64,000 nt of DNA from DATJGR01 sp963780795. Its GTDB lineage: Bacteria; Pseudomonadota; Gammaproteobacteria; Pseudomonadales; Azotimanducaceae. This document shows, piece by piece, positions 43,157 to 50,939 of the stretch. Location of the stretch: the NCBI GenBank assembly GCA_963780795.1, contig CAWADH010000006.1:372001-436000 (forward strand), given 5' to 3'. The position numbers were made by a program, and so were the translations under genes. The notes beneath the pieces are model-generated. The model did no database searches and had not been told where the DNA came from. It saw only the letters and a program-made list of their open reading frames with translations. Numbering within the stretch: the stretch's first letter is position 1; every line of letters begins with the position of its first letter.

Positions 43157-44383
43157 CTAGGAAGCGGAACTCGTCGTGCCAATACCGCGGGCTGCCGCTC
43201 CAGCAATGCGACTGGGCTTGAATAGCTGGCCGTATAGATGGAACACCGGACTCGGATCGCGCCAGTCCCAGACCACGTGATTGGGCGCGGTCAGAGAACG
43301 GATCAGTGACATACCCCAAACGAACCGTTCATCGGCAGTTGAGCTCGGATCGCGGAAAGATGACAGCCAGCCCGCGAGATCACCGTAGAACCACCCATAG
43401 CGTAGTCCTGACTCGCATTCCAACGTCGCGGAAATGGACGCACGGCCGCATTCAACATGCTCCAACCACCAACGAGGTAAGTGGAGACCGGCTTTCTCGA
43501 CGATTGCGTAGTTGGCGCCCAATCGGGGATTCATCTCCAGGATGGTGCTGCGCGAAGCTCCATCGTGAATGAATTGGAGGCAGCCTGGGCCGTCATATCC
43601 CAAGTGCGATGTGAGGTGTGCGAGGTGGTCGCGCCACCGTGGGTCCGTTGGGACCGTTATGCCCTCCACGGCGTACCCCGTTCCGTCGCTGCGATCGGTT
43701 CGAATGATTTTGACCTGTGCTGCGGCACGCACCGCTCCGGCTTCGGCAAAGAAATAGAGGTTGTGTCGGGCACCGGTCACATACGACTGCACGAGCAATG
43801 CTTGTGGTTGGGATTGCAGCTCAAGCGCTTCCTCGAGTTGCGCGCGTTTCGTGACGATGAAGGCCTTTCGGCCGAACGCGCGCAACTCCTCCGTTTCGGC
43901 CTTGACTATGCATGGATAGCCGATGGCGTCGGCGGCGTCCAACAGCGCTGGACCGGTTGTGGCGGATCGATACTCGGCCGTAGGGATGCCGAGTTCACGC
44001 GCGATCGCAAACAACGACGCCTTGCGTCGGCAAGTTGCCAGAACCCCGGTGCTGGCCATCAGATAGTGAACGTTTCGCGGCAAGCAACCGCGCATTCGCT
44101 CGAACGCGCGAATTTCGGTATCGCCGACGGGAAACACGAAGCGGACATCCGAGTGCGTCTCGAGAAAGCCGTTCAGCGCATCGACAAACGCGCGCTCTCT
44201 GTCCAGCGGCGGGTGGCGCCACAGTTCGTCGACCCATCGGGAACGACCGACATACCCTGGGCCAACAGACGTGTCCGGGTATCCAAACACGATGCGAGAC
44301 GCATGGGAGGCCGCCAGTCCGCGTACGACAGCTAACGACTGACGGTGACCGCCGAGAACCAGTACGCAACACTCCTCGCGCAT
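43157..44383 (-). CDS. ATP-grasp domain protein (CPSase large-chain-like)
   Basis: This 408-residue protein begins with a Rossmann-like preATP-grasp domain (CCVLVLGGHRQSLAVVRGL). The ATP-grasp fold follows: PCIVKAETEE for the first lysine loop, LLVQSYVTGARHNLYFFAE for the central part and ILEMNPRLGANYAI for the metal-binding Glu/Asn end. Such enzymes ligate a carboxylate to an amine; D-aspartate ligases and peptide or sugar tailoring enzymes are relatives. No partner gene is adjacent. The DNA looks less GC-rich with different codon use, which suggests acquisition. The ATG at 44383 is chosen over an in-frame start at 44584 that lacks a family-like N-terminus. Confidence 0.82.
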   Translation of the reverse strand: MREECCVLVLGGHRQSLAVVRGLAASHASRIVFGYPDTSVGPGYVGRSRWVDELWRHPPLDRERAFVDALNGFLETHSDVRFVFPVGDTEIRAFERMRGCLPRNVHYLMASTGVLATCRRKASLFAIARELGIPTAEYRSATTGPALLDAADAIGYPCIVKAETEELRAFGRKAFIVTKRAQLEEALELQSQPQALLVQSYVTGARHNLYFFAEAGAVRAAAQVKIIRTDRSDGTGYAVEGITVPTDPRWRDHLAHLTSHLGYDGPGCLQFIHDGASRSTILEMNPRLGANYAIVEKAGLHLPRWWLEHVECGRASISATLECESGLRYGWFYGDLAGWLSSFRDPSSTADERFVWGMSLIRSLTAPNHVVWDWRDPSPVFHLYGQLFKPSRIAGAAARGIGTTSSAS

Positions 44384-44486
44384 GGTGATGATGATCTGCC
44401 GACTCGCATTACCTGGTTGCAGGGTCGTCGCCCCTGCGTCGAGTAGGTAGGCGAGAAATGTAAGCGGTGGCGCGGGTCGCCTGGGA

Positions 44487-44936
44487 TCAACCGCGCGGCT
44501 GGGCGGCTCCGATGCGCTCGCGCCAGTGCGCCATCGGAATGTCGGTGTCGAGTGGCAGAACGGTGGCGCCAAGCAGCGTCGCATCGTCCAGGTCGAGCGC
44601 GATCTGTACGTTGGTCAGCCGCGCCTGCGTCTGCACCGCATACCACTCCGCGGCCGCTCGCTTCAGATCGCAGCTCGCGCGTTCGCGATTGTGCGCGTAG
44701 CGCGCCATCACGGCGTCATCCAGCAACGAGACGCGGAAGGTTCTGCGCTCGAAGCGTTTGCCGGACCAGTCGAGCATCTCGATCAGATACGCCTGGCCGC
44801 AGGAACGGCAGCGCACGATGGCGTCGGTAAAACCCGATTGGCCGTCGAGTACCATCTCGACCGCAAACGGAAACTCACCGGGCTTCGCATTCGCCAGGTG
44901 TTCACAGGCCTTGTTCTCTGCCGACGGCTTTGCCAA
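44487..44936 (-). CDS. Hypothetical protein with one CxxC motif
   Basis: I do not recognise this 149-residue soluble protein. One CxxC (VRCRSCGQAYLIEM) sits around residue 43-46, together with an earlier isolated Cys. This could bind zinc, perhaps in a dimer. The rest is mixed alpha/beta with DWSGKRFERRTFRVSLLDD. Codon use looks like that of the neighbouring core genes, unlike the ATP-grasp gene. It is divergent from the NAD-kinase-like gene across 93 bases. Confidence 0.65.
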   Translation of the reverse strand: MAKPSAENKACEHLANAKPGEFPFAVEMVLDGQSGFTDAIVRCRSCGQAYLIEMLDWSGKRFERRTFRVSLLDDAVMARYAHNRERASCDLKRAAAEWYAVQTQARLTNVQIALDLDDATLLGATVLPLDTDIPMAHWRERIGAAQPRG

Positions 44937-45029
44937 CGCACTTGCCTCGGTTCCATTCAGGCAATAGCTTAGCGCTTCCCGCTGTCAGGTGACGAAGCAG
45001 TTGCAACACGATCCGTCCTGTCGGATGCG

Positions 45030-46007
45030 ATGAAGCCGGTCCGACTCGCGATCTGCGTCAACCCGATGTCGGGGCGCGATGTGCGGCGTCTCGCTGCGCG
45101 CGCGACGAACATGACCCATGAGGCGAAGCGCGACACCGTTGCTCGGGTTGCGGCAGGCGCCGAAGCCGTCGGCGTCACCGACATCTATATCGCGCGCGAA
45201 CCGTTTCGAATCGCCACGCTCGCGCTGTCGTACATGAACCTCAAGGCGAAGGTGCATGTGATCGAGCATCCGCTCGCGAACAATGCGAGCGACACCGAAG
45301 CGGCGATGGCGGCGTATCTCGAGGCCGGCTGCGACACGGTGGTCAGCCTCGGCGGAGACGGCACGAACCGCGCGATCACGCGCGCAGCACCCGACATCAA
45401 CCTGGTCGCGCTGTCGACCGGAACGAACAACGTGTTCCCGCAGCTGCTCGAACCGACAATCGGCGGCATGGTTGCCGGACTCGCCGCGGCGGGTCGCCTG
45501 CCGCGCGCCGAGCTCGCGCGGCGTGCGAAAGTGCTGCGGTTGCGTTTCTCCGACGGCAGCACCGACGTCGGGCTGATCGACGCGGCGCAGCTGCGCGACG
45601 ATTTCGTCGGCAATTTCCTGCCATTCGATGCAGGCAAACTCGCGCGCATTCTGCTGACCCGCGCCGAGCCCGATTCGGTCGGCATGTCGCCGATCGGCGG
45701 CTTCGTCGATCCGGTGAGCGCGGCCGACGATTTCGGCCTGCTGCTCGAGATGGGACCGGGCCGCACGTTTCAGGCGCCGTTGTCGCCGGGACTGTTCCGC
45801 GAGGTCTCGGTGGCGAGCCACACGCGTATTCCGCTCGGTATGCCGGTGATGTTTCAGGGACCCGGCGTGCTCGCGCTCGACGGCGATCGCGACCATAAAC
45901 TCGGCGCAGGCTTGAGTGCGCAGATCGCGATCGAACGCAACGGGCCGTGGACGTTCGACATACCCGCCGCAATGCGTCATGCGGTGCGCGAAGGTATGAT
46001 CGGTTAA
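45030..46007 (+). CDS. NAD kinase-like (ATP-NAD/AcoX family) protein
   Basis: This 325-residue protein has the diacylglycerol/NAD kinase catalytic motif GGDGT (108-112) and STGTNNVFPQ (129-138). It differs from canonical NadK (about 290 residues) and resembles the AcoX-like branch of ATP-NAD kinase family proteins found beside acetoin genes. Phosphorylation of NAD or of a small polyol/lipid is possible. It ends 18 bases before fabV and is probably co-transcribed, so it could influence the NAD(P)H supply for enoyl reduction. Confidence 0.82.
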   Translation: MKPVRLAICVNPMSGRDVRRLAARATNMTHEAKRDTVARVAAGAEAVGVTDIYIAREPFRIATLALSYMNLKAKVHVIEHPLANNASDTEAAMAAYLEAGCDTVVSLGGDGTNRAITRAAPDINLVALSTGTNNVFPQLLEPTIGGMVAGLAAAGRLPRAELARRAKVLRLRFSDGSTDVGLIDAAQLRDDFVGNFLPFDAGKLARILLTRAEPDSVGMSPIGGFVDPVSAADDFGLLLEMGPGRTFQAPLSPGLFREVSVASHTRIPLGMPVMFQGPGVLALDGDRDHKLGAGLSAQIAIERNGPWTFDIPAAMRHAVREGMIG

Positions 46008-46025
46008 CTACTGAAGAAGACGTCG

Positions 46026-47210
46026 ATGATCATCAAACCCCGCATTCGAGGCTTCATCTGCACGACTGCGCATCCGAAAGGCTGCGCCGCGCACGTCGAT
46101 GAGCAGATCGCCGTCGTAAAGGCGCGCGGCAAGTTCGCCAACGGTCCAAAGCGTGTGTTGGTGATCGGAGCATCGGGTGGCTACGGGCTCGCGTCGCGAA
46201 TCGTCAACGCGTTCGGCGCCGGCGCGGCGACGCTCGGCGTGTCGTTCGAAAAAGCGCCGGAAGGCGACCGCACCGCGACGGCGGGCTGGTACAACAACCG
46301 TGCGTTCGAAGCGCGCGCGCATGTGGCCGGGCTGTATGCGAAAACGCTCGACGGCGATGCGTTCTCCGATCAGATGAAGGCGCAGGTGATCGAGCGCATC
46401 AAGAGCGACCTCGGCCAGATCGATCTACTCGTGTACAGCGTTGCATCGCCGGTGCGGCAGCATCCCCGCACCGGTGTGTTGCATCGTTCGGCGATCAAAC
46501 CGATCGGTCAGACGTATCACGTGAAAACGCTGAACGTCGACCGCGGCGTGGTGCAGGAAGTGGCCCTCGAGCCGGCGATGCCCGACGAAATCGCCGCCAC
46601 CGTAGCGGTGATGGGCGGTGAAGACTGGGAGTTCTGGATCGATGCGCTGCAGGCGGCGGGCGTTCTCGCGCCCCGGTTCCGCACGCTGTCGTATACCTAC
46701 ATCGGCACCGACCTGACGTGGCCGATCTACTGGCACGCGACGCTCGGCAAAGCAAAGGAAGATCTCGACCGCGCCGCACGCGCCATCACCAAACGGTTGG
46801 CGGCCTTGAAAGGCGAGGCGCGCGTTGCGGTGCTGAAGTTCGTGGTCAGTCAGGCCAGTTCGGCGATTCCGGTGGTGCCGTTGTACGGCTCGCTGTTGTA
46901 CCGCGTGATGAAAGACGCCGGCGTGCACGAAACGACGATCGAACAGATCGATCGGCTTTATCGCACGCAAGTGTACTCGGGCAAACCGTTACGCCTCGAC
47001 GATGATCAGCGCATCCGCATGGACGACGTCGAACTCACCGACGCGATTCAGGGCGACGTCAAGCGGCGCTGGCCGATCGTCAGCACCGAGAACCTGGCGA
47101 CGCTGGCAGATCTCGACGGATTCCGCGCTGATTTCCTGAAGATCTTCGGCTTCGGTTTCGACGGCGTCGACTACGAAGAAGACCTCGATCCGGCGCTCGC
47201 CGAGCTGTAG
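46026..47210 (+). CDS. fabV: Trans-2-enoyl-CoA/ACP reductase FabV
   Basis: This 394-residue NADH-dependent enoyl reductase catalyses the last step of fatty acid elongation. The FabV active site Y-x8-K is present as Tyr235 and Lys244 (IYWHATLGKAK), and the nucleotide loop is VIGASGGYGLASR (46-58). FabV enzymes are naturally insensitive to triclosan. A GAAGAAG site precedes the ATG. The next gene starts 2 bases after the stop. Confidence 0.95.
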   Translation: MIIKPRIRGFICTTAHPKGCAAHVDEQIAVVKARGKFANGPKRVLVIGASGGYGLASRIVNAFGAGAATLGVSFEKAPEGDRTATAGWYNNRAFEARAHVAGLYAKTLDGDAFSDQMKAQVIERIKSDLGQIDLLVYSVASPVRQHPRTGVLHRSAIKPIGQTYHVKTLNVDRGVVQEVALEPAMPDEIAATVAVMGGEDWEFWIDALQAAGVLAPRFRTLSYTYIGTDLTWPIYWHATLGKAKEDLDRAARAITKRLAALKGEARVAVLKFVVSQASSAIPVVPLYGSLLYRVMKDAGVHETTIEQIDRLYRTQVYSGKPLRLDDDQRIRMDDVELTDAIQGDVKRRWPIVSTENLATLADLDGFRADFLKIFGFGFDGVDYEEDLDPALAEL

Positions 47211-47212
47211 AA

Positions 47213-48172
47213 ATGCAGCGGTTCGATCGGCGGCTCACCGTTGCCATGTTGTTCGCAGCGGGTGCGCATGCCGACGACGCGGTGATCAGCTATTCCGGTC
47301 CGTGCGACGCATCCGCCGCGGTCGCGATTAGCTCGAGCGAATTCGTGGTGGCGAACGACGAGACGAACGTGCTCGTTGCGTATCGGTTCGGTGATCCGAC
47401 GGCGGTGTGGACGCTCGACCTGACGCGATTCCTCGGTGTCGGAAGGAAGGAAGAAGCCGACATCGAAGGCGCCGCCACGATCGGCAGCCGAACCTACTGG
47501 ATCACATCGCACAGCCGGAACAGCAGCGGCCAGGCGCGGTCGAGCCGATACAGACTGTTCGCCACCGAATTACACGACGGCGATGCCATTCCGCTGGCGG
47601 CCGTGGGTAAACCGTACAAACACCTGCTGCACGACCTGACGGAAGCGGCTCAGCTCGCGCAGTATCACCTCGGCGCCGCGTCGAAACTCGCGGCCGAAGC
47701 GGACGGGGGACTCAACATCGAGGGGCTCGCGGCGACGCCCGATGGGCAGCTGCTGATCGGCTTCCGCAACCCGTTGCCGGACGAACGCGCCCTTGTAGTT
47801 CCGTTGGAGAATCCCGCCGAAGTGGTCGACGGCAAGCGAGCTAGACTGGGCGACGCGTTCGAGCTCAACCTCGGCCACCGCGGCATCCGCAGCATCGAGT
47901 CAATCGACGGAAGATATTTGATCGTGGCAGGTCCTACGGCCGACGAAGGCAGCTTCGCCTTGTACCGCTGGACTGGGAAGCACGACGATCCGGCCGTGCC
48001 GGTCGAATCGGTTGATCCCGTTACGTTGCGCCCCGAAGCGCTGTTCGCGATTCCGGGAAGTGCGAAGGTGCAATTGCTCAGCGACGACGGTGGCGTGATG
48101 AACGACGGCGTAGAGTGCAAGAACCTGCCAGCCGCGCTGCAGACCTTCCGTGGCCTCGTCGTTACGCCGTAG
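47213..48172 (+). CDS. DUF3616 family protein
   Basis: This 319-residue protein with an N-terminal signal-like stretch (LTVAMLFAAGAHA) shows the DUF3616 pattern ADIEGAATIGSRTYWITSHSR, followed by LNIEGLAATPDGQLLIGFRNP. The repeated beta strands suggest a beta-propeller, probably in the periplasm. No catalytic residues are known for the family. It starts 2 bases after fabV, which suggests co-transcription, but a functional link is not evident. Confidence 0.83.
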   Translation: MQRFDRRLTVAMLFAAGAHADDAVISYSGPCDASAAVAISSSEFVVANDETNVLVAYRFGDPTAVWTLDLTRFLGVGRKEEADIEGAATIGSRTYWITSHSRNSSGQARSSRYRLFATELHDGDAIPLAAVGKPYKHLLHDLTEAAQLAQYHLGAASKLAAEADGGLNIEGLAATPDGQLLIGFRNPLPDERALVVPLENPAEVVDGKRARLGDAFELNLGHRGIRSIESIDGRYLIVAGPTADEGSFALYRWTGKHDDPAVPVESVDPVTLRPEALFAIPGSAKVQLLSDDGGVMNDGVECKNLPAALQTFRGLVVTP

Positions 48173-48261
48173 CGGCGGAGTCGCGCGTTGTACGAACCGG
48201 CGCACGCCGATGTCGGCGTAGTCCGCTGCGAACGGTGGCGGGTGCGGCGGACACTACCGGC

Positions 48262-49461
48262 ATGCATCGCAACTCGCTCGGCCAACGCGTCCAACGGTTT
48301 CGCTCCGCCGCATACGTCTGGCTGGGGTGCGTGCTGTGCATCGCGGCGCGCGACGCGGAACCGCCGCAGCTGACGTGGATCTTTGCGGTGCTGATGCCGT
48401 GCGTACCGTGGCTGCTGCGCTCAGGTAGAGCTGCGCTCGGAACGGCGTTGGCAGCCACCGTCGACGACGCGGAGAATCTGTTCACGCCATTCGCCGTGGC
48501 GCTGCTCGGGTTGCCGCCCTTGCCGAGCGTGGCGACGATCGGTGCGCTGCTGACCGGCGCCGTTGCGCAGTTCGGCTGGCGGCGTCTGTCGCGCTGCGGT
48601 GTGCTGGTCGTGGCCGGTTGGTGCGCCGGCGCGCTGCTGGCGCCGCACATCGTTTATCAGCCGAGCAGAATCGTGGACGCGCTGTGCCTCGCGTTCATGG
48701 TGGCGTACACCACGCCCCTTTGCGCCCTTGGTTACGAGGAGACGATGCGGATGCATCGCATGCGCGAACGGTTGCGCGTCGTTTCGGGAGAGCTCGCGCT
48801 GCAACGCGATCGGCTGGCGCGCTACGTCGCGGCACCGGTGGCAGCGCGTTCGACGAAGGCGCCGCTCGAGCGCCGTTGGCTCACGGTGGCATTCGTGGAC
48901 ATTTCGGATTTCACCGCGCTCACCGAACGGCTCGAGCCGGAAGATCTGACGAGCCTGCTCGACGGTTTCTTCGCGGCGCTCGTCGAATTGACGGCCCGTT
49001 ACAAAGGCAATCTGCACAAGTTCCTCGGCGACGGCGCGCTGATCAGCTTCGGCGATGCCGCCAGCGAAGGGCGGCAGGCCGACGCGCGCGCGTGCGTGTC
49101 GATGCTCGGACAACTCGCGTGTCTGATCGACCGACTGAACGCCGCGGCGCGTTGTCGCGGCATTCCGGCGGTACTGGCGGTGCGATCCGGTGTCGCGTCG
49201 GGCTACTGTTCGGTGGGCGACTTCGGCGCCGACGCGCGTATCGAGTACACGATGATCGGCGCCGCGGTGAATCTGGCGAGCCGTCTCGAAGCGCTCGCCG
49301 CCGTCGGCGAAACATGGGTGTCGCAGGCGACGCGCGATCTCGTCGGAGCGGACCACTTCGAGGCGGTCGGTCCGCTCGCCGTGAAAGGAGTTGCGGAGCC
49401 GGTCACGGCTTTTCGTTTGAACGGGATGCGTTCGGTTGACGCGAGACAGACGGCTCACTAA
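48262..49461 (+). CDS. Membrane-anchored class III adenylate/guanylate cyclase
   Basis: This 399-residue protein has four to five N-terminal hydrophobic helices (about 15-155). A short coiled linker (ERLRVVSGELALQRDRLARY) and a C-terminal class III cyclase domain (about 205-395) follow. The two metal-binding aspartates are Asp213 (AFVDISDFT) and Asp257 (KFLGDGALISF). EYTMIGAAVNLASRLE is the usual base-recognition and transition-state region, and its Thr favours ATP. It likely makes cAMP in response to a membrane signal. A purely degenerate regulator is less likely, since the key residues are intact. Confidence 0.87.
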   Translation: MHRNSLGQRVQRFRSAAYVWLGCVLCIAARDAEPPQLTWIFAVLMPCVPWLLRSGRAALGTALAATVDDAENLFTPFAVALLGLPPLPSVATIGALLTGAVAQFGWRRLSRCGVLVVAGWCAGALLAPHIVYQPSRIVDALCLAFMVAYTTPLCALGYEETMRMHRMRERLRVVSGELALQRDRLARYVAAPVAARSTKAPLERRWLTVAFVDISDFTALTERLEPEDLTSLLDGFFAALVELTARYKGNLHKFLGDGALISFGDAASEGRQADARACVSMLGQLACLIDRLNAAARCRGIPAVLAVRSGVASGYCSVGDFGADARIEYTMIGAAVNLASRLEALAAVGETWVSQATRDLVGADHFEAVGPLAVKGVAEPVTAFRLNGMRSVDARQTAH

Positions 49462-49493
49462 GGTGCGCCGGACTCCTCTGGAATGCCATTTCG

Positions 49494-50535
49494 ATGTCGA
49501 TCGACGCGCGCAAGGACAGCGTTTTCCTGAAGGCGTGCCGCGGCGAAAGCGTACCGCACACGCCGATCTGGCTGAACCGCCAGGCAGGGCGCTACATGCG
49601 CGAGTACCACGACGTGAAGGGTACGACCACCAGCCTCGACTTCTTCAAGAACCCAGATCTCGCCGCGCGCGTAACACTCGATGCGCAGCGCATTCTCGGC
49701 GTCGACGCCGCGATCATGTTCGCCGACCTGCTGCCGGTGCTCGAACCGATGGGCATGCAGCTCAGCTATCAGGCCGGCGAAGGTCCGGTGTTCGCGAATC
49801 CGGTGCGCACTGCGAAGGACGTTTCGCGCCTCGCGATCGTTCCGGCCGAAGAAGGCACGCCGTACATCGCGAAAACGGTGAAGCAGATCCTGCATGACCT
49901 GCCGAAATCGGCGGCGCTGATCGGTTTTGCCGGTGCGCCGTTCACGCTCGCATCGTATGCGATCGAAGGCCGCGGCTCGCGCAACTATGTGTGGGTCAAA
50001 AGGATGATGTACTCGGCGCCGCAGTTATGGGACGTGCTGATGACGAAGCTCGTGCAGACCGTCGCCGACTACGTGCGGCTGCAGATCGACGCGGGCGTGC
50101 ACGCGGTCCAGCTGTTCGACTCGTGGATCGGTTGTCTGTCGGTGGCCGATTATCGCCGCTATGTCGCGCCATACAGCAAATCCCTGATCGACCGCATCGG
50201 GGGGCGCGTCCCGATCATCTATTTCGGCACCGGCAATTCTCACCTGGTGGACGACATGTACGCGGCGGGTCCGGACGTGATGGCGCTCGACTGGCGCACG
50301 CCGATGCGCGAAACGTGGAACCGGCTCGACTGCACCGCGGTGCAGGGCAATCTCGATCCGATCGTGTTGTGTGCCGATCGCAGCGCGGTGGCCGCGCAGG
50401 CACAGGCGATTCTCGACGAAGTAGGCGGCGCGCAACGGACACATCTTCAATCTCGGTCACGGCATCGTGCCCGAGACACCGGTCGACAACGTCAAATACC
50501 TGGTCGACTTCGTGCACGAGCGTTCGGCGCGCTGA
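49494..50535 (+). CDS. hemE: Uroporphyrinogen decarboxylase HemE, with an apparent one-base insertion near the 3' end
   Basis: HemE converts uroporphyrinogen III to coproporphyrinogen III in heme synthesis. Residues 1-312 read normally (PIWLNRQAGRYMREY; AIMFADLLPVLEPMG; GNLDPIVL). After VGG the frame departs from the family. In the next frame the expected end NGHIFNLGHGIVPETPVDN continues to ERSAR and stops at 50535. Removing one G at about 50430 restores GGRNGHIFNLG exactly. As it stands, the original frame runs on into the VanZ-like gene to 50939. An assembly indel is the simplest explanation, because hemE is normally essential for heme synthesis. No slippery heptamer is visible. Confidence 0.9.
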
Positions 50536-50537
50536 CC

Positions 50538-50939
50538 ATGATTCGAGCACCGCGCTGGCTGATCCTGATCGGATTCTGGATTCCGTTGGCGATCGCCACG
50601 TATGCCGCGTTCGCGCCGCACGGCGTGCCGATGCCGTTCCAGGTCAGCGACATCATTCTCCACGCGAGCGCGTTCACGTATCTGACGGCGGCGCTATGGT
50701 TCGCCCATCATGCGGGCGAGCGCGGCTGGAAGCCGGCCGCGTGGATGCTGGCTTACGGCATCGCAATCGAGTTGATCCAGTCGTTCGAGCCGACTCGCGA
50801 CGCGGAACTGAAAGACGTGCTGGTCGACGGGGTCGGCATCGCGCTCGGCCTCGCGCTGTATCGATGGGTGGTGTCGCGCGTGTTTGCCACCGCGCCGGCG
50901 CTACCGCGAAACGATCAGATCACAAGTCCGAGTCGGTGA
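50538..50939 (+). CDS. VanZ-like membrane protein
   Basis: This 133-residue protein has three to four hydrophobic helices and the VanZ pattern VSDIILHASAFTYLTAALWF, IELIQSFEPTRDAELKDVL and a glycine-rich last helix. VanZ-like proteins have been linked to low-level glycopeptide tolerance and lipid packing, but most are uncharacterised. The ATG is 2 bases after the restored hemE stop. Its last 20 bases overlap the end of the convergent ilvD gene. Confidence 0.83.
   Translation: MIRAPRWLILIGFWIPLAIATYAAFAPHGVPMPFQVSDIILHASAFTYLTAALWFAHHAGERGWKPAAWMLAYGIAIELIQSFEPTRDAELKDVLVDGVGIALGLALYRWVVSRVFATAPALPRNDQITSPSR

Noticed and set aside
49494..50939. HemE-VanZ fusion protein as a natural gene
   Set aside because: The linking residues resemble a wrong-frame reading of the conserved HemE end, and the next frame restores that end exactly, so a one-base insertion is the better explanation.
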